A stretch of DNA of 64,000 bases from Roseburia sp. (GTDB lineage Bacteria; Bacillota; Clostridia; Lachnospirales; Lachnospiraceae): contig JAPFDX010000015.1 of assembly GCA_026168605.1 (NCBI GenBank), forward strand, positions 62,001 through 126,000. Direction: 5' to 3'. The translations under genes and the position numbers were made by a program. Below, piece by piece: positions 34,799 through 43,977 of this stretch; the first letter of the stretch is position 1, and every line of letters starts with the position of its first letter. Under the pieces are notes generated by a model. That model was not told the origin of the DNA. It did no database searches and saw only the letters and a list, made by a program, of their open reading frames with translations.

Positions 34799-35915
34799 AA
34801 AACTGATGACAAGTCATATGGTGATCGGGCAGACGGCGGTGCCGGACGAATGGGAGAGTTCTATGATCGCGCACGCGTCTCTGGAGAGTGTGCTGTTTGC
34901 AGAGAGTGTCTGCGAAGATGGAAAAAGTGAGTTGTGGTACGACATTACGGGAAAGCAATCGCTGGATGTATTGCTGGAAAGCAGGGAGCTGGGGTATGCT
35001 TTGCTGTGCCGGATCCTTATGGGAATTTATGACGCCGCAGAAGGTCTGGAAGGGATTTTGTTGCGGGCGGAAAGCCTATTGCTGGAACCGGAGTGTATTT
35101 TTGGCGATTATGATGCAGAGCATATATGGGTATGCTATTGTCCGGGAAATACGGGGACAGTGGACGAGGCGTTTTTGCGGCTGATGGAATATCTCTTGAC
35201 AAAGCTCGACCATGAGGATGCGCGGGCGGTGGAACTGGCATATGGAATTTATGGTGAGGCGGCAAAAAGCGGTTTTCGCCTGGGAAGGATCAAGGAGGAG
35301 GTACGCCTCTCTTATCAGGAGGAAGAACAGCCGGAAGAGACAGAATACCGGCAGGAAGAGAGCTCGGATGTGCCGGGGGAGGGGGAACTTCCGGAGGAAG
35401 ATACGGACGGGACACAGAGACGCGGCTTGGAAAATGTTATTCATCGACTTTGGATGAAATGGCAAAAAAAGCTCCCGCAGAGCGTGCGAGGATTTTTGGA
35501 AAAAAGACCGCGCAAAAAGACACAGAGGGAGAAGGAAAAGGAGCGGTTTGTGTTTGAGCCGGAGGAAGAACAGCCGGAAACGGTGACGAGACCGACTGTG
35601 CTGCTAAAGGAAATCTGTAAGAAGCCGGAGGGGATTTTCCGCTATGAGGGGGCGGGGCAGTGCGCAAATCTTGTGGTCGTGGACGGGGAATGTCTGATCG
35701 GAAGTGACCCTTCATGCGGCGGTTATATTCCGAGCCAGACTGTGAGCAGGAAACACGCGAGAGTCACGCGCGTGGATGATATATATTTTTTGGAGGATCT
35801 GAATTCTTCCAATGGAACTTACGTGGGGGGAGAACCTTTGAATTATAAGACAAAGATGAGTCTGCAAAAAAATGAGGTCGTGTTGTTTGCGGACGAGAAG
35901 TTTCGGTTTATTTAG
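34779..35915 (+). CDS. FHA-domain protein of the Tad locus (DUF6382-like N terminus)
   Basis: 378 residues. Residues 1-165 form an alpha/beta domain I recall as DUF6382. Residues 175-275 are charged and disordered-looking, and 285-378 are a Forkhead-associated domain: IGSDPSCGGYI, SRKHARV, LEDLNSSNGTYVGG. FHA domains bind phosphothreonine peptides, so a Ser/Thr kinase should be involved; the only Hanks kinase in the window is at 21508-22890. It has no membrane segment and ends the tad operon. Confidence 0.82.
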   Translation: MEIRYIRKLMTSHMVIGQTAVPDEWESSMIAHASLESVLFAESVCEDGKSELWYDITGKQSLDVLLESRELGYALLCRILMGIYDAAEGLEGILLRAESLLLEPECIFGDYDAEHIWVCYCPGNTGTVDEAFLRLMEYLLTKLDHEDARAVELAYGIYGEAAKSGFRLGRIKEEVRLSYQEEEQPEETEYRQEESSDVPGEGELPEEDTDGTQRRGLENVIHRLWMKWQKKLPQSVRGFLEKRPRKKTQREKEKERFVFEPEEEQPETVTRPTVLLKEICKKPEGIFRYEGAGQCANLVVVDGECLIGSDPSCGGYIPSQTVSRKHARVTRVDDIYFLEDLNSSNGTYVGGEPLNYKTKMSLQKNEVVLFADEKFRFI

Positions 35916-35933
35916 GAAATGTGGAGGTGGCGT

Positions 35934-35962
35934 TTGCATTCTGGCGGCACAGTCTCTATAAT
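35934..35962 (+). promoter_or_regulatory. SigA-type promoter of the rhomboid gene
   Basis: TTGCAT, 17 bp, TATAAT, about 50 bp before the rhomboid ATG. A small ATAATG/TCATTAT hairpin with T5 follows at about 35970-35992. Confidence 0.65.
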
Positions 35963-36011
35963 GAACATAATGGCATGAGGTCATTATTTTTAGAAGGAAA
36001 GCAGGAACAGA

Positions 36012-37034
36012 ATGCAGAGAGAACTGGAAAGATTGTTTTTAAATGCCGGTTACCGTATGTTGCGGGGACGGCGTGAGGAATTGAGAATTTATTACCGGTA
36101 TTACCAGGAGGGCTTTCATGCGGTTATTGCCGCAGATCAGACGGGTGGTTACGAGATGACGCCGGAGCAGCAGCGCTATGAGGAGGAATGGGTGATGGGA
36201 AATTTTTATCACCCGCAGGGGATTCTCCCCGATTTCCCGGACGGGTTTCCGGTGTACCATGTGGAGGCGCTGACACTTTTGGTCGGAGGGGCACAGGAGC
36301 AGGTGCGCGCACTGTGTGCGTCGTGTAAAAATGTCTGGGCATATCAGCCGGGACTGCATCGTGTGTTGATTTACGAGAATCAGCCCGGAGAGTTCTATGG
36401 ATTGCGCCGGATGCTTGAGGAAATGCAGCCGACGGAAAAGAGAAAGAAAATTTCGCTTCCTTATACGACCACAGGGATCATAGCGGTGAATGTACTTGTT
36501 TATCTTTTGATGGAATTGCTGGGAAGTACGTATGATGTCAGTTTTGTCGTCAGGGCAGGCGGTATGTATCCGGCGCTTGTTGCGGAGGGACATCAGTGGT
36601 GGAGACTGATCACGGCAGGGTTTATTCATTTTGGGGCGGCTCATCTGGTCAATAACATGGTGATACTCTATGGGATCGGTGAGCGGCTGGAGCGGTCGGT
36701 TGGAGCGCTGCGGATGCTTTTGATTTATTTTGTGTCCCTGCTGGGTGGGAGTATCTGCTCCTGCGCAATGATGCTGATGACCGGGGACTATGCAGTTTCA
36801 GCAGGTGCGTCCGGGGCGGTATATGGCGTGATTGGCGGTTTTTTATGGCTGCTGATTCTGCACAAGGGGCATCTGGAAGGCATCACAGCGAGAAGGCTGG
36901 TATTTTCGATCGCGCTGATGATCTATTTTGGATTTTCGTCGAGCGGTGTTGACAACTGGGCGCATATCGGAGGTCTGATCAGTGGATTTTTGATCACTGC
37001 TATTTTGTATCACAGAAAACGGCAAAAAGATTGA
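36012..37034 (+). CDS. Rhomboid-family intramembrane serine protease
   Basis: 340 residues. A soluble N-terminal domain (1-150) precedes six membrane helices. The catalytic Ser267 lies in GASGAVYG and His318 in NWAHIGG; the family's HxxxN is present as HFGAAHLVNNM. Rhomboids cut single-pass membrane proteins within the bilayer. The gene has its own promoter directly after the tad operon; the substrate is unknown. Confidence 0.9.
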   Translation: MQRELERLFLNAGYRMLRGRREELRIYYRYYQEGFHAVIAADQTGGYEMTPEQQRYEEEWVMGNFYHPQGILPDFPDGFPVYHVEALTLLVGGAQEQVRALCASCKNVWAYQPGLHRVLIYENQPGEFYGLRRMLEEMQPTEKRKKISLPYTTTGIIAVNVLVYLLMELLGSTYDVSFVVRAGGMYPALVAEGHQWWRLITAGFIHFGAAHLVNNMVILYGIGERLERSVGALRMLLIYFVSLLGGSICSCAMMLMTGDYAVSAGASGAVYGVIGGFLWLLILHKGHLEGITARRLVFSIALMIYFGFSSSGVDNWAHIGGLISGFLITAILYHRKRQKD

Positions 37035-37088
37035 TTTTAGCGGCGAAAATTTATATACTAAAGAAAGAACTCAGGTGGGAGGCTACAA

Positions 37089-38081
37089 ATGAAAGTAAAT
37101 ATTTATTATGGAGGCAGGGGACTTCTTGATGACCCGACCTTATATGTATTAAATAAAATGGAAGAAGTGCTGTATGAGCTGCGTGTGACCGTGGAGAGGA
37201 TCAATATCTACGAGCACAAGAATGAGATTGCAACATTGCCGCAGACGATGAAGGATGCCGATGGGATTATTCTGGCGACGACGGTGGAATGGCTTGGGAT
37301 CGGCGGCTATATGCAGCAGTTTCTGGACGCCTGCTGGCTGTATGGGGATAAGGAGAAGATCCAGAAGACGTATATGCAGCCGGTTGTGATGTCGACGACA
37401 TATGGCGAGCGAGAGGGTGAGATGACACTTGCAAATGCATGGGAGCTTTTGGGCGGACTGCCATGCCAGGGGCTATGCGGCTATGTCGAGGATCTGGTAA
37501 GCTTTGAAGTGAACGAGGATTACACACTGATCATCGAGAAAAAAGCGGAGAATCTATACCGCACGATTTCCCAGAAGGTGAAGAGCCTTCCGACAAGCAA
37601 TCTTGCAGTGAAGCAGAGCGTACTGCGCACACCGCAGATGGAGCTGACGCCGCAGGAGAGCGAAGAATTGTCAAAGTATGTATCTGACGACAGCTATGTC
37701 AAGAAACAGAAAGAGGATTTAAAAGAGCTTGCTTCTATGTTTAAGGACATGATGGGCAAAGTGAATCAGGATGAAGACACCGCCTATATCGAACAGTTTG
37801 AGGAGAAGTTTGTGCCGCAGCCGGATTTTAGTGCGAGATATCTGTTTTTACTGACAGATAAGAAGAAGCCGCTTTTTATCGAGGTAAGCAGAGAGAACCT
37901 GACCATCCGCTATGGACAGGAAGAGAATATTGATATCTATGCAAAGCTAAGTCCAGAGGTGATGGAAGCAATCATTAGTGGAAGAATGACTTTCCAGCGG
38001 GCATTTATGACGGGCGAAATGACAGCCAAGGGGAATTTTAAGACCTTGCGGATGCTGGACACACTCTTTAACTTTGGCTAA
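37089..38081 (+). CDS. Flavodoxin-fold protein fused to an SCP2-like domain
   Basis: 330 residues. Residues 1-160 look like an NAD(P)H-dependent FMN reductase/flavodoxin fold (DADGIILATTVEWLGIGGYMQQFLD matches the flavin loop region). Residues 225-330 (GRMTFQRAFMTGEMTAKGN) match the SCP2 sterol-carrier fold. The fusion is seen in Clostridia but has no established reaction. The 3' end overlaps the convergent kinase gene by 14 bp. GTGGGAGG lies near the ATG. Confidence 0.75.
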   Translation: MKVNIYYGGRGLLDDPTLYVLNKMEEVLYELRVTVERINIYEHKNEIATLPQTMKDADGIILATTVEWLGIGGYMQQFLDACWLYGDKEKIQKTYMQPVVMSTTYGEREGEMTLANAWELLGGLPCQGLCGYVEDLVSFEVNEDYTLIIEKKAENLYRTISQKVKSLPTSNLAVKQSVLRTPQMELTPQESEELSKYVSDDSYVKKQKEDLKELASMFKDMMGKVNQDEDTAYIEQFEEKFVPQPDFSARYLFLLTDKKKPLFIEVSRENLTIRYGQEENIDIYAKLSPEVMEAIISGRMTFQRAFMTGEMTAKGNFKTLRMLDTLFNFG

Positions 38082-38715
38082 GCGGCAGACCGATGGTGAA
38101 CGTACAACCGTCACCCGGTCGCGATTCGCAGTCCAGTGTGCCGTGATGTGCTTCGATGATCTGTCTGGTGATGACAAGTCCGAGTCCGCTGCCACCGGTT
38201 TTTGAGGTAATAAAAGGCTGGAAAATGGTGTCTGCGAGCGCAGGATCCAGTCCGCCGCCTTTGTCTGTTATGGCAATCTGTAACCGGTCATTCAGACAGA
38301 AAACGTGGAGCGTGGCAGTTCCGGTGCAGTCCATCGCCTCGCAGGCATTTTTGATCAGGTTTACGATCGCCTGTTTTAATAACTGGGGATCAAGCTCAAT
38401 CAGAGGGAGGTCATCATCAAGGTTGACATTGCAGGTAAAGTTATCCGATGAGAGAGTGTGCAATGTGCGCATGATCTGATGGATAAAGGAGTAGATATTT
38501 ACCTGCATGAGATTTAACCTCTCGCAGAGGCGTGCAGAGGAGAGCTGTGTCACCATATTCTTGAGAAAATCGATTTCGGACATAGCTTCCTTCCAGTAGT
38601 CGAAATCAACAACTTCCGGGTGTTTTTTTGCTACAAGTTGCAGGGAACTGCTTACCAGCGTAATAGAATTTTTTGTTTCGTGAAAAATATTAAGATAATC
38701 TTTGTTGCTCAGCAC
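38068..38715 (-). CDS. Cytoplasmic histidine kinase (HisKA/HATPase only)
   Basis: 215 residues from GTG 38715, which has CAGGAG five bases upstream. The ATG at 38778 lacks one. There is no sensor domain or membrane helix. The phospho-acceptor region reads NIFHETKNSITLVSSSLQ, and the ATPase domain has NLIKNACEAM, DKGGG and GGSGLGLVITRQI. The form recalls soluble sporulation-type (Kin) kinases. It is an orphan; no response regulator adjoins. Confidence 0.82.
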   Translation of the reverse strand: MLSNKDYLNIFHETKNSITLVSSSLQLVAKKHPEVVDFDYWKEAMSEIDFLKNMVTQLSSARLCERLNLMQVNIYSFIHQIMRTLHTLSSDNFTCNVNLDDDLPLIELDPQLLKQAIVNLIKNACEAMDCTGTATLHVFCLNDRLQIAITDKGGGLDPALADTIFQPFITSKTGGSGLGLVITRQIIEAHHGTLDCESRPGDGCTFTIGLPLSQS

Positions 38716-38846
38716 GATGACTCCTGACTTATCTGTGAAACCATAACAAAAATAAAAGTTCACGATATAGTTTAACACTAATAAGAATGAAGTTCAACAA
38801 CAATAGTACTACAAATTTCGACAAATGATCATTAAGGAGGAAAAAT

Positions 38847-39269
38847 ATGAAGGACACAAACTGTATTTTCTGTAAAATTGCAGCGGGAGATATTCCGTCT
38901 AACACAATTTATGAGGATGAGGAATTTCGTGTGATTCTCGATCTGGCACCTGCATCAAAGGGACACGCGCTGATCCTGCCAAAAGAACACTGTGCAGACA
39001 TTTATGAGATCGACGCGGAGGTTGCAGGCAGGGCGATGAAGCTTGCAAAGAAACTTGCAATGCATATGACGGATGTGCTTGGATGTGAGGGATTTAATAT
39101 TCTCCAGAACAATCATGAGGTTGCGGGACAGACGGTGTTCCATTTTCATATGCATTTGATCCCGCGCTATAAAAATGCAAAGAATAACGATATTCTGATG
39201 TGGACTCATGAGACGTTTTCCGAGGAGGAGATGGCGGAAATCAGGGATTCGTTACAGTATAGGCAATAA
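38847..39269 (+). CDS. HIT-family nucleotide hydrolase
   Basis: 140 residues. The zinc-site motif CIFCKIAAGDIPS is at the N terminus and the histidine triad HFHMH at 99-103. HIT enzymes split nucleoside phosphoramidates and similar bonds (Hint group). AAGGAGG lies upstream of the ATG. It stands alone, facing murG across a terminator. Confidence 0.92.
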   Translation: MKDTNCIFCKIAAGDIPSNTIYEDEEFRVILDLAPASKGHALILPKEHCADIYEIDAEVAGRAMKLAKKLAMHMTDVLGCEGFNILQNNHEVAGQTVFHFHMHLIPRYKNAKNNDILMWTHETFSEEEMAEIRDSLQYRQ

Positions 39270-39328
39270 GGCGGGATGTGACGGAGCGCATTTTTCATCC
39301 GGTGACATGGTGAGAGTGCGGTTATGTG

Positions 39329-39356
39329 AAAAATCTCCGGTCAAATGACCGGAGAT
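39329..39356 (-). terminator. Terminator of murG
   Basis: A perfect 11-bp stem, ATCTCCGGTCA (39333-39343) with TGACCGGAGAT (39346-39356). On the minus strand it is followed by TTTTTC. Confidence 0.85.
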
Positions 39357-39364
39357 CTATACGA

Positions 39365-40441
39365 TCAGGCTTTCTTTGCCGCTTCATTGATGAGACCGAT
39401 GATAGTCTGAATGGAATTTCCCATTTTACTCTGTTCCATTGCATCGAGATAGGAAGTTTTCTTGTGGAAAACGTGCTCGATCGCATCGAGCAAAGTTGTG
39501 TTGGCGAGCTGTTCTTCGTCGAGTACATAGCTAAAGCCCTGCGAGCGGAAAGAGCTTGCATTTAAGATCTGATCGCCACGGCTCGCAGATGCGGGCAGCG
39601 GAATCAGGATATTCGGTTTGCGCAGTGCGAGAAGTTCGCAGATGGCATTGGCTCCGGCGCGTGAGATGACGAGACTTGCCAGTGCAAACATATCGGCGAG
39701 CTCCTGATTGGCATACTCGAACTGTGCATAGCCGGGTACGGCATTGAGCGTGGAATCCAGATTGCCCTTGCCGCACAGATGGATGATATTGTAATTTTTG
39801 ACCAGCTCCGGGAGCAGACCACGGATGGCAGTGTTGATGGCACGCGAGCCGCTGCTGCCGCCGATAATTAAAATGACAGGTTTGGAGTGTTCCTTGAATT
39901 TACACAGTTGAAAAGCTGCCTCTGCGCTGCCGGATAAAAGCTCCCTGCGGATCGGTGATCCGGTGAGAACCGCCTTATCCTCCGGCAGATAGGACAGCGT
40001 TTCCGGGAAATTGCAGCAGACCTTTGTTGCGCGCGGGATGGCAATACGGTTTGCAAGACCCGGCGTCAGATCGGATTCGTGGATGATGGCAGGAATTTTA
40101 CAACGTCTTGCAGCCAGCACCACGGGAACAGATACGAACCCCCCTTTGGAAAAGACGACGTCAGGTTTTAATTTTTTTAACAGTTTTACAGACTGATGGT
40201 AGCCTTTTAATACCTTAAACGGATCTGAAAAGTTCTTCGGATCAAAGTAGCGCCGGAGCTTTCCGGATGCAATTCCGTAATAAGGAATGTTCTGGTCTTC
40301 GATCAGACCTTTTTCAATGCCCTCATAAGAGCCGATATAAGAAATATCATAACCCTCGGCGCGCAGCGCGGGCAGCAACGCGATATTTGGCGTTACATGA
40401 CCTGCCGTCCCCCCTCCGGTCATCACAATTTTTTTTGTCAT
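39365..40441 (-). CDS. murG: UDP-GlcNAc:lipid-linked muramoyl-pentapeptide transferase MurG
   Basis: 358 residues. It has the glycine-rich loop TGGGTAGHVTPN, the central GGSSGSRAIN, and the UDP-binding region RAGANAICELLAL with GDQ later. MurG adds GlcNAc to lipid I on the inner face of the membrane to give lipid II. It is outside a dcw cluster here, as a single gene with its own terminator. The start ATG follows GGGATAC weakly. Confidence 0.94.
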   Translation of the reverse strand: MTKKIVMTGGGTAGHVTPNIALLPALRAEGYDISYIGSYEGIEKGLIEDQNIPYYGIASGKLRRYFDPKNFSDPFKVLKGYHQSVKLLKKLKPDVVFSKGGFVSVPVVLAARRCKIPAIIHESDLTPGLANRIAIPRATKVCCNFPETLSYLPEDKAVLTGSPIRRELLSGSAEAAFQLCKFKEHSKPVILIIGGSSGSRAINTAIRGLLPELVKNYNIIHLCGKGNLDSTLNAVPGYAQFEYANQELADMFALASLVISRAGANAICELLALRKPNILIPLPASASRGDQILNASSFRSQGFSYVLDEEQLANTTLLDAIEHVFHKKTSYLDAMEQSKMGNSIQTIIGLINEAAKKA

Positions 40442-40693
40442 AGTAAGTATCCCTTTCCGCTAATCTACTTCCCTTATTTATAATACCCTTATGTCTAAAA
40501 GTCAAGAAAAGACTTGTAAATTCAGCCATAGTGGATAAAATAAAAAGAGACTGCCAAAATGTGTTTCCGTGTGCAGAAAGTGTCGGAAATTGCGTTCAAA
40601 ACTGCTTGTATTTCTTTTCCCAAGCCTTAAAATAATTCTATATAAATAGAAATAATTTGCCGTGTGAAAAGGCAGGAAAAGAGAGGTAATGAT

Positions 40694-41044
40694 ATGACGC
40701 AGGCGATGGACTTTCTGGCTGGATATGCAGGTGAACTGGCAGTGCTCTGGGGAGCTTTTGTAACTGTTTTTCTGCTTGTCATATTACATAGGATGAGGAA
40801 AATCACGAAACTGATGCAGGGGATTGCAGGAAATATAAAAGAGATGGGACAGGCATTGCAGCAGCCGGGAAAAGAACAGGAGAACAGAGTGGATAGCGTG
40901 TCACAGATGAAGGAGCAGCCGCGCGGGGACGGGCAGGCGGATGTTTGGAGTGATGTGCCGGAGCAGGCAACCGTTTCGCAGGAGCCGAAGGCGGCAGAGC
41001 AGCAGAAACTGATCTCTGCAGTGCTTGACGAGGTATTCCCCTGA
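40694..41044 (+). CDS. Small single-span membrane protein, unknown
   Basis: 116 residues from the ATG at 40694, which follows AGAGGTAATG. One membrane helix (about residues 14-34) is followed by a basic stretch and a polar, Gln/Glu-rich tail that is probably cytoplasmic. No known motif. It precedes pgi by 92 bp. About 250 bp upstream, back to murG, hold no gene that I can see. Confidence 0.5.
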   Translation: MTQAMDFLAGYAGELAVLWGAFVTVFLLVILHRMRKITKLMQGIAGNIKEMGQALQQPGKEQENRVDSVSQMKEQPRGDGQADVWSDVPEQATVSQEPKAAEQQKLISAVLDEVFP

Positions 41045-41136
41045 AATGCTTGCGGGACGGGTGCAGGTTTGATAAAATAGTACTTAATAAATTTTATATA
41101 AAATTAAGTAATTTTAGGGACAAAGGAGTGTACAAC

Positions 41137-42483
41137 ATGGAAAAAGTATCTTTTGATTATGGAAAAGCGCGCGCATTTATCAGCGATGAAGAAATTGCTT
41201 ATATGAGCAAACTGACAATGGATGCGAAAGAGCAGCTTGTGTCAAAGAGTGGCGCTGGCAATGATTTTCTGGGATGGATCGACCTCCCGGTGGACTATGA
41301 CAAGGAGGAGTTTGCCAGAATCAAAAAGGCAGCGGAGAAGATCCAGTCGGATTCCGAGGTTCTGGTGGTGATCGGCATTGGCGGTTCCTATCTCGGCGCC
41401 AGAGCAGCGATCGAGTTTTTGAGACACGGATTCTACAATAACCTCCCAAAAGAGGTGAGAAAGACACCGGAGATTTACTATGCGGGAAACAGCATCAGCG
41501 GTACATATTTAAAGGGACTTGTGGATGTGATCGGCGACAGGGATTTCTCTGTCAATATTATTTCAAAATCTGGAACAACCACAGAGCCGGCGATCGCATT
41601 CCGTGTATTCAAGGAAATGCTTGAGAAGAAATATGGAAAAGAGGGTGCGGCAAAGAGAATTTACGCGACCACAGACAAGGCAAAGGGAGCGCTGAAAAAC
41701 CTTGCAACTGAGGAAGGCTATGAGACCTTTGTTGTTCCGGATGATGTCGGAGGACGTTTCTCCGTACTTACAGCGGTTGGACTTCTGCCGATCGCAGTCA
41801 GCGGCGCAGACATCGATAAGCTGATGGAAGGTGCGGCAGAGGGAAGAAGGCTTGCGCTCGAAAAAGATTTCGGGGAGAACGATGCGCTTTTGTATGCGGC
41901 GATCCGCAACATTTTGCTCCGCAAGGGAAAGGCTATAGAGGTGCTGGCGGATTATGAGCCGAGCCTGCACCATGTGGCAGAGTGGTGGAAGCAGCTTTAC
42001 GGCGAGAGTGAAGGAAAAGACCAGAAAGGACTGTTCCCGGCATCTGTGGATCTGACCACAGATTTACATTCTATGGGACAGTTTATCCAGGACGGCGCAA
42101 GGATCATGTTTGAGACTGTGCTGAATGTAGAGAAGTCCAGAGAGACCGTTGTTTTAAATGAGGAGCCGGTGGATCTTGACGGCTTAAATTATCTTGCCGG
42201 AAAGGACATGGATTTTGTCAATAAGAGTGCGATGAACGGAACGATCCTCGCGCATACCGATGGAAACGTGCCGAATCTGATGGTGACGATTCCGGAGCAG
42301 AATGAGTTTTATTTAGGTGAGCTGTTCTACTTCTTTGAGTTTGCGGTCGGTGTGAGCGGATATCTGCTTGGCGTCAATCCGTTTAACCAGCCGGGTGTTG
42401 AGAGTTACAAGAAAAATATGTTTGCACTGCTTGGAAAACCGGGCTTCGAGGAGGCGAGAGAGGCTCTGCTGAAAAGACTTTAA
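41137..42483 (+). CDS. pgi: Glucose-6-phosphate isomerase
   Basis: 448 residues from the ATG at 41137 with AAAGGAG upstream. Signature segments are [25 protein letters not shown] and [12 protein letters not shown]. The enzyme interconverts glucose-6-phosphate and fructose-6-phosphate. Length is that of the short Firmicutes form. No terminator is obvious before the promoter at 42493. Confidence 0.95.
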   Translation: MEKVSFDYGKARAFISDEEIAYMSKLTMDAKEQLVSKSGAGNDFLGWIDLPVDYDKEEFARIKKAAEKIQSDSEVLVVIGIGGSYLGARAAIEFLRHGFYNNLPKEVRKTPEIYYAGNSISGTYLKGLVDVIGDRDFSVNIISKSGTTTEPAIAFRVFKEMLEKKYGKEGAAKRIYATTDKAKGALKNLATEEGYETFVVPDDVGGRFSVLTAVGLLPIAVSGADIDKLMEGAAEGRRLALEKDFGENDALLYAAIRNILLRKGKAIEVLADYEPSLHHVAEWWKQLYGESEGKDQKGLFPASVDLTTDLHSMGQFIQDGARIMFETVLNVEKSRETVVLNEEPVDLDGLNYLAGKDMDFVNKSAMNGTILAHTDGNVPNLMVTIPEQNEFYLGELFYFFEFAVGVSGYLLGVNPFNQPGVESYKKNMFALLGKPGFEEAREALLKRL

Positions 42484-42492
42484 TCCGAAAGC

Positions 42493-42521
42493 TTGACAAA
42501 AAATGTACGTTTTGCTATAAT
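42493..42521 (+). promoter_or_regulatory. Near-consensus SigA promoter of the SleB-like gene
   Basis: TTGACA, 17 bp, TATAAT: a perfect match. The leader to the ATG at 42622 is about 95 nt. Confidence 0.85.
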
Positions 42522-42621
42522 GCCGCTGTAACAAATCCGTAATAATTGTAACAAATACGAATAAAATAGCACAAAGGTGTAATACTATTTCAATAATATA
42601 GTAACGCCGATGGAGGATTCT

Positions 42622-43824
42622 ATGAGTTTAAAAAAGAGGGCGATTGAGGGCGTCGTGATTTCCGGATTGCTGGTAACGATGAGCGCAGTCGCAACATCTG
42701 CGGATATGGTTGTGGCGGAAGTGACACCAGTGGCTGCGGAGGTAAAGGCAAAGACGGACTTAGCTACAAGAGGAACGGCGGGAGTTGTTATACCGCTGAA
42801 CCAGATGCAGGAGACAGCGCTGGCAGATATGGAAGAGATTGCGGCAAATGTGGAACAGACGACCCATACGCTTGTCGCTGCGGCAGAGGAAGAGGTTCCG
42901 GTGGAGCCGCCATTATCTGAGGAAGAGCTTGCATGGCAGAACCGGTTGATGGCAGATGTGCAGGAATTTCTGTATGTGCGTGCAGCGGGCGATGAGAATT
43001 CCGAGATCGTCGGAAAACTCTACAAGGGCGACGTGGCTGAGATCGTGGAGCGCGGAGATGTCTGGACACATATTGTTTCCGGCAATGTAGACGGATATGT
43101 TTTAAACTCGTACTGTGTATTTGGAACAGATGCGATGAATTATGCGTCGGCGAATTTTGACACAGAGGCTGATATTCAGACGAACGGTCTCAGGATTCGA
43201 AGGGATGCGAACGCAGACGGTTCTGTGATCGCAGCCGTATCGACGGGGATGTCGCTGACGGTTGATACAGATGCAGAGGTAGTGGACGGCTGGGTTGCCG
43301 TGACTTACGGCGGAGAGACGGGATATGTCAGCGCCGAGTATGTGACGACAGAGCTTGCGCTTGGCGAAGGCGTGACGATAGAGGAGGAGCAGGCAGAGCT
43401 TGCGCGCATAGAGGAAGAGAAAGCTGCTGCGGCAGCGGCGCAGGTGCCAAGCTCCGGCACAGTTCAGAATCAGTCGGTGGCGGCATCCGTAGATGACGTT
43501 ACGCTGTTGGGAGCGCTGATCCAGTGCGAGGCAGGAAATGAGCCATATGAGGGACAGCTTGCAGTTGGAGCGGTTGTGATGAACCGTGTGAAATCGGGTA
43601 GCTATCCGGGTTCCATTTACGACGTGATCTACCAGCCGAGCCAGTTCCCGCCGGCAGGACGTGGCGCTGTGGCAAATAAGATTGCAAGCGGCGTCAAGGC
43701 GAGCTGCCTTCAGGCAGCGCAGGAGGCGATCAACGGTATGGACAATACCGGCGGAGCAATGAGTTTCCGCAGAGCTTCTTCCGGTCATGCGGGAGTAGTG
43801 ATCGGCAACCACGTATTTTACTGA
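42622..43824 (+). CDS. Secreted SH3-domain cell wall hydrolase, SleB type
   Basis: 400 residues. I chose ATG 42622 after GGAGGA over ATG 42610. A signal peptide (about 1-28) is followed by two bacterial SH3 modules (about 115-165 and 190-245), a Glu/Ala-rich linker, and a Hydrolase_2 (SleB) domain (about 290-400) with catalytic Glu in QCEAGNEPYEGQLAVGAVVMN. Such enzymes cut muropeptide glycan strands in cortex or wall. The perfect vegetative-type promoter suggests growth-phase expression rather than strictly spore expression. Confidence 0.88.
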   Translation: MSLKKRAIEGVVISGLLVTMSAVATSADMVVAEVTPVAAEVKAKTDLATRGTAGVVIPLNQMQETALADMEEIAANVEQTTHTLVAAAEEEVPVEPPLSEEELAWQNRLMADVQEFLYVRAAGDENSEIVGKLYKGDVAEIVERGDVWTHIVSGNVDGYVLNSYCVFGTDAMNYASANFDTEADIQTNGLRIRRDANADGSVIAAVSTGMSLTVDTDAEVVDGWVAVTYGGETGYVSAEYVTTELALGEGVTIEEEQAELARIEEEKAAAAAAQVPSSGTVQNQSVAASVDDVTLLGALIQCEAGNEPYEGQLAVGAVVMNRVKSGSYPGSIYDVIYQPSQFPPAGRGAVANKIASGVKASCLQAAQEAINGMDNTGGAMSFRRASSGHAGVVIGNHVFY

Positions 43825-43846
43825 TAAAAATATAAGCGGCAGGACG

Positions 43847-43889
43847 GCCGGAGAAAATCTGTCTTTCAGATTTTCTCCGGCTGTTCTTG
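43847..43889 (+). terminator. Terminator after the SleB-like gene
   Basis: A perfect 15-bp stem, GCCGGAGAAAATCTG (43847-43861) with CAGATTTTCTCCGGC (43867-43881), and TGTTCTTGT after it. Confidence 0.8.
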
Positions 43890-43977
43890 TAATTTGAAAT
43901 CAAGTATAGTAATATGTTTACAAGCAGGCAAAATACCGGAGAGGTACGCCTGAGATGTGGAAATGGAGGAGATAAGT

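Noticed and set aside
41060-41110. Promoter-like TTGATA and TATATA upstream of pgi
   Set aside because: The spacing is 20 bp or more, so it does not fit a SigA promoter.
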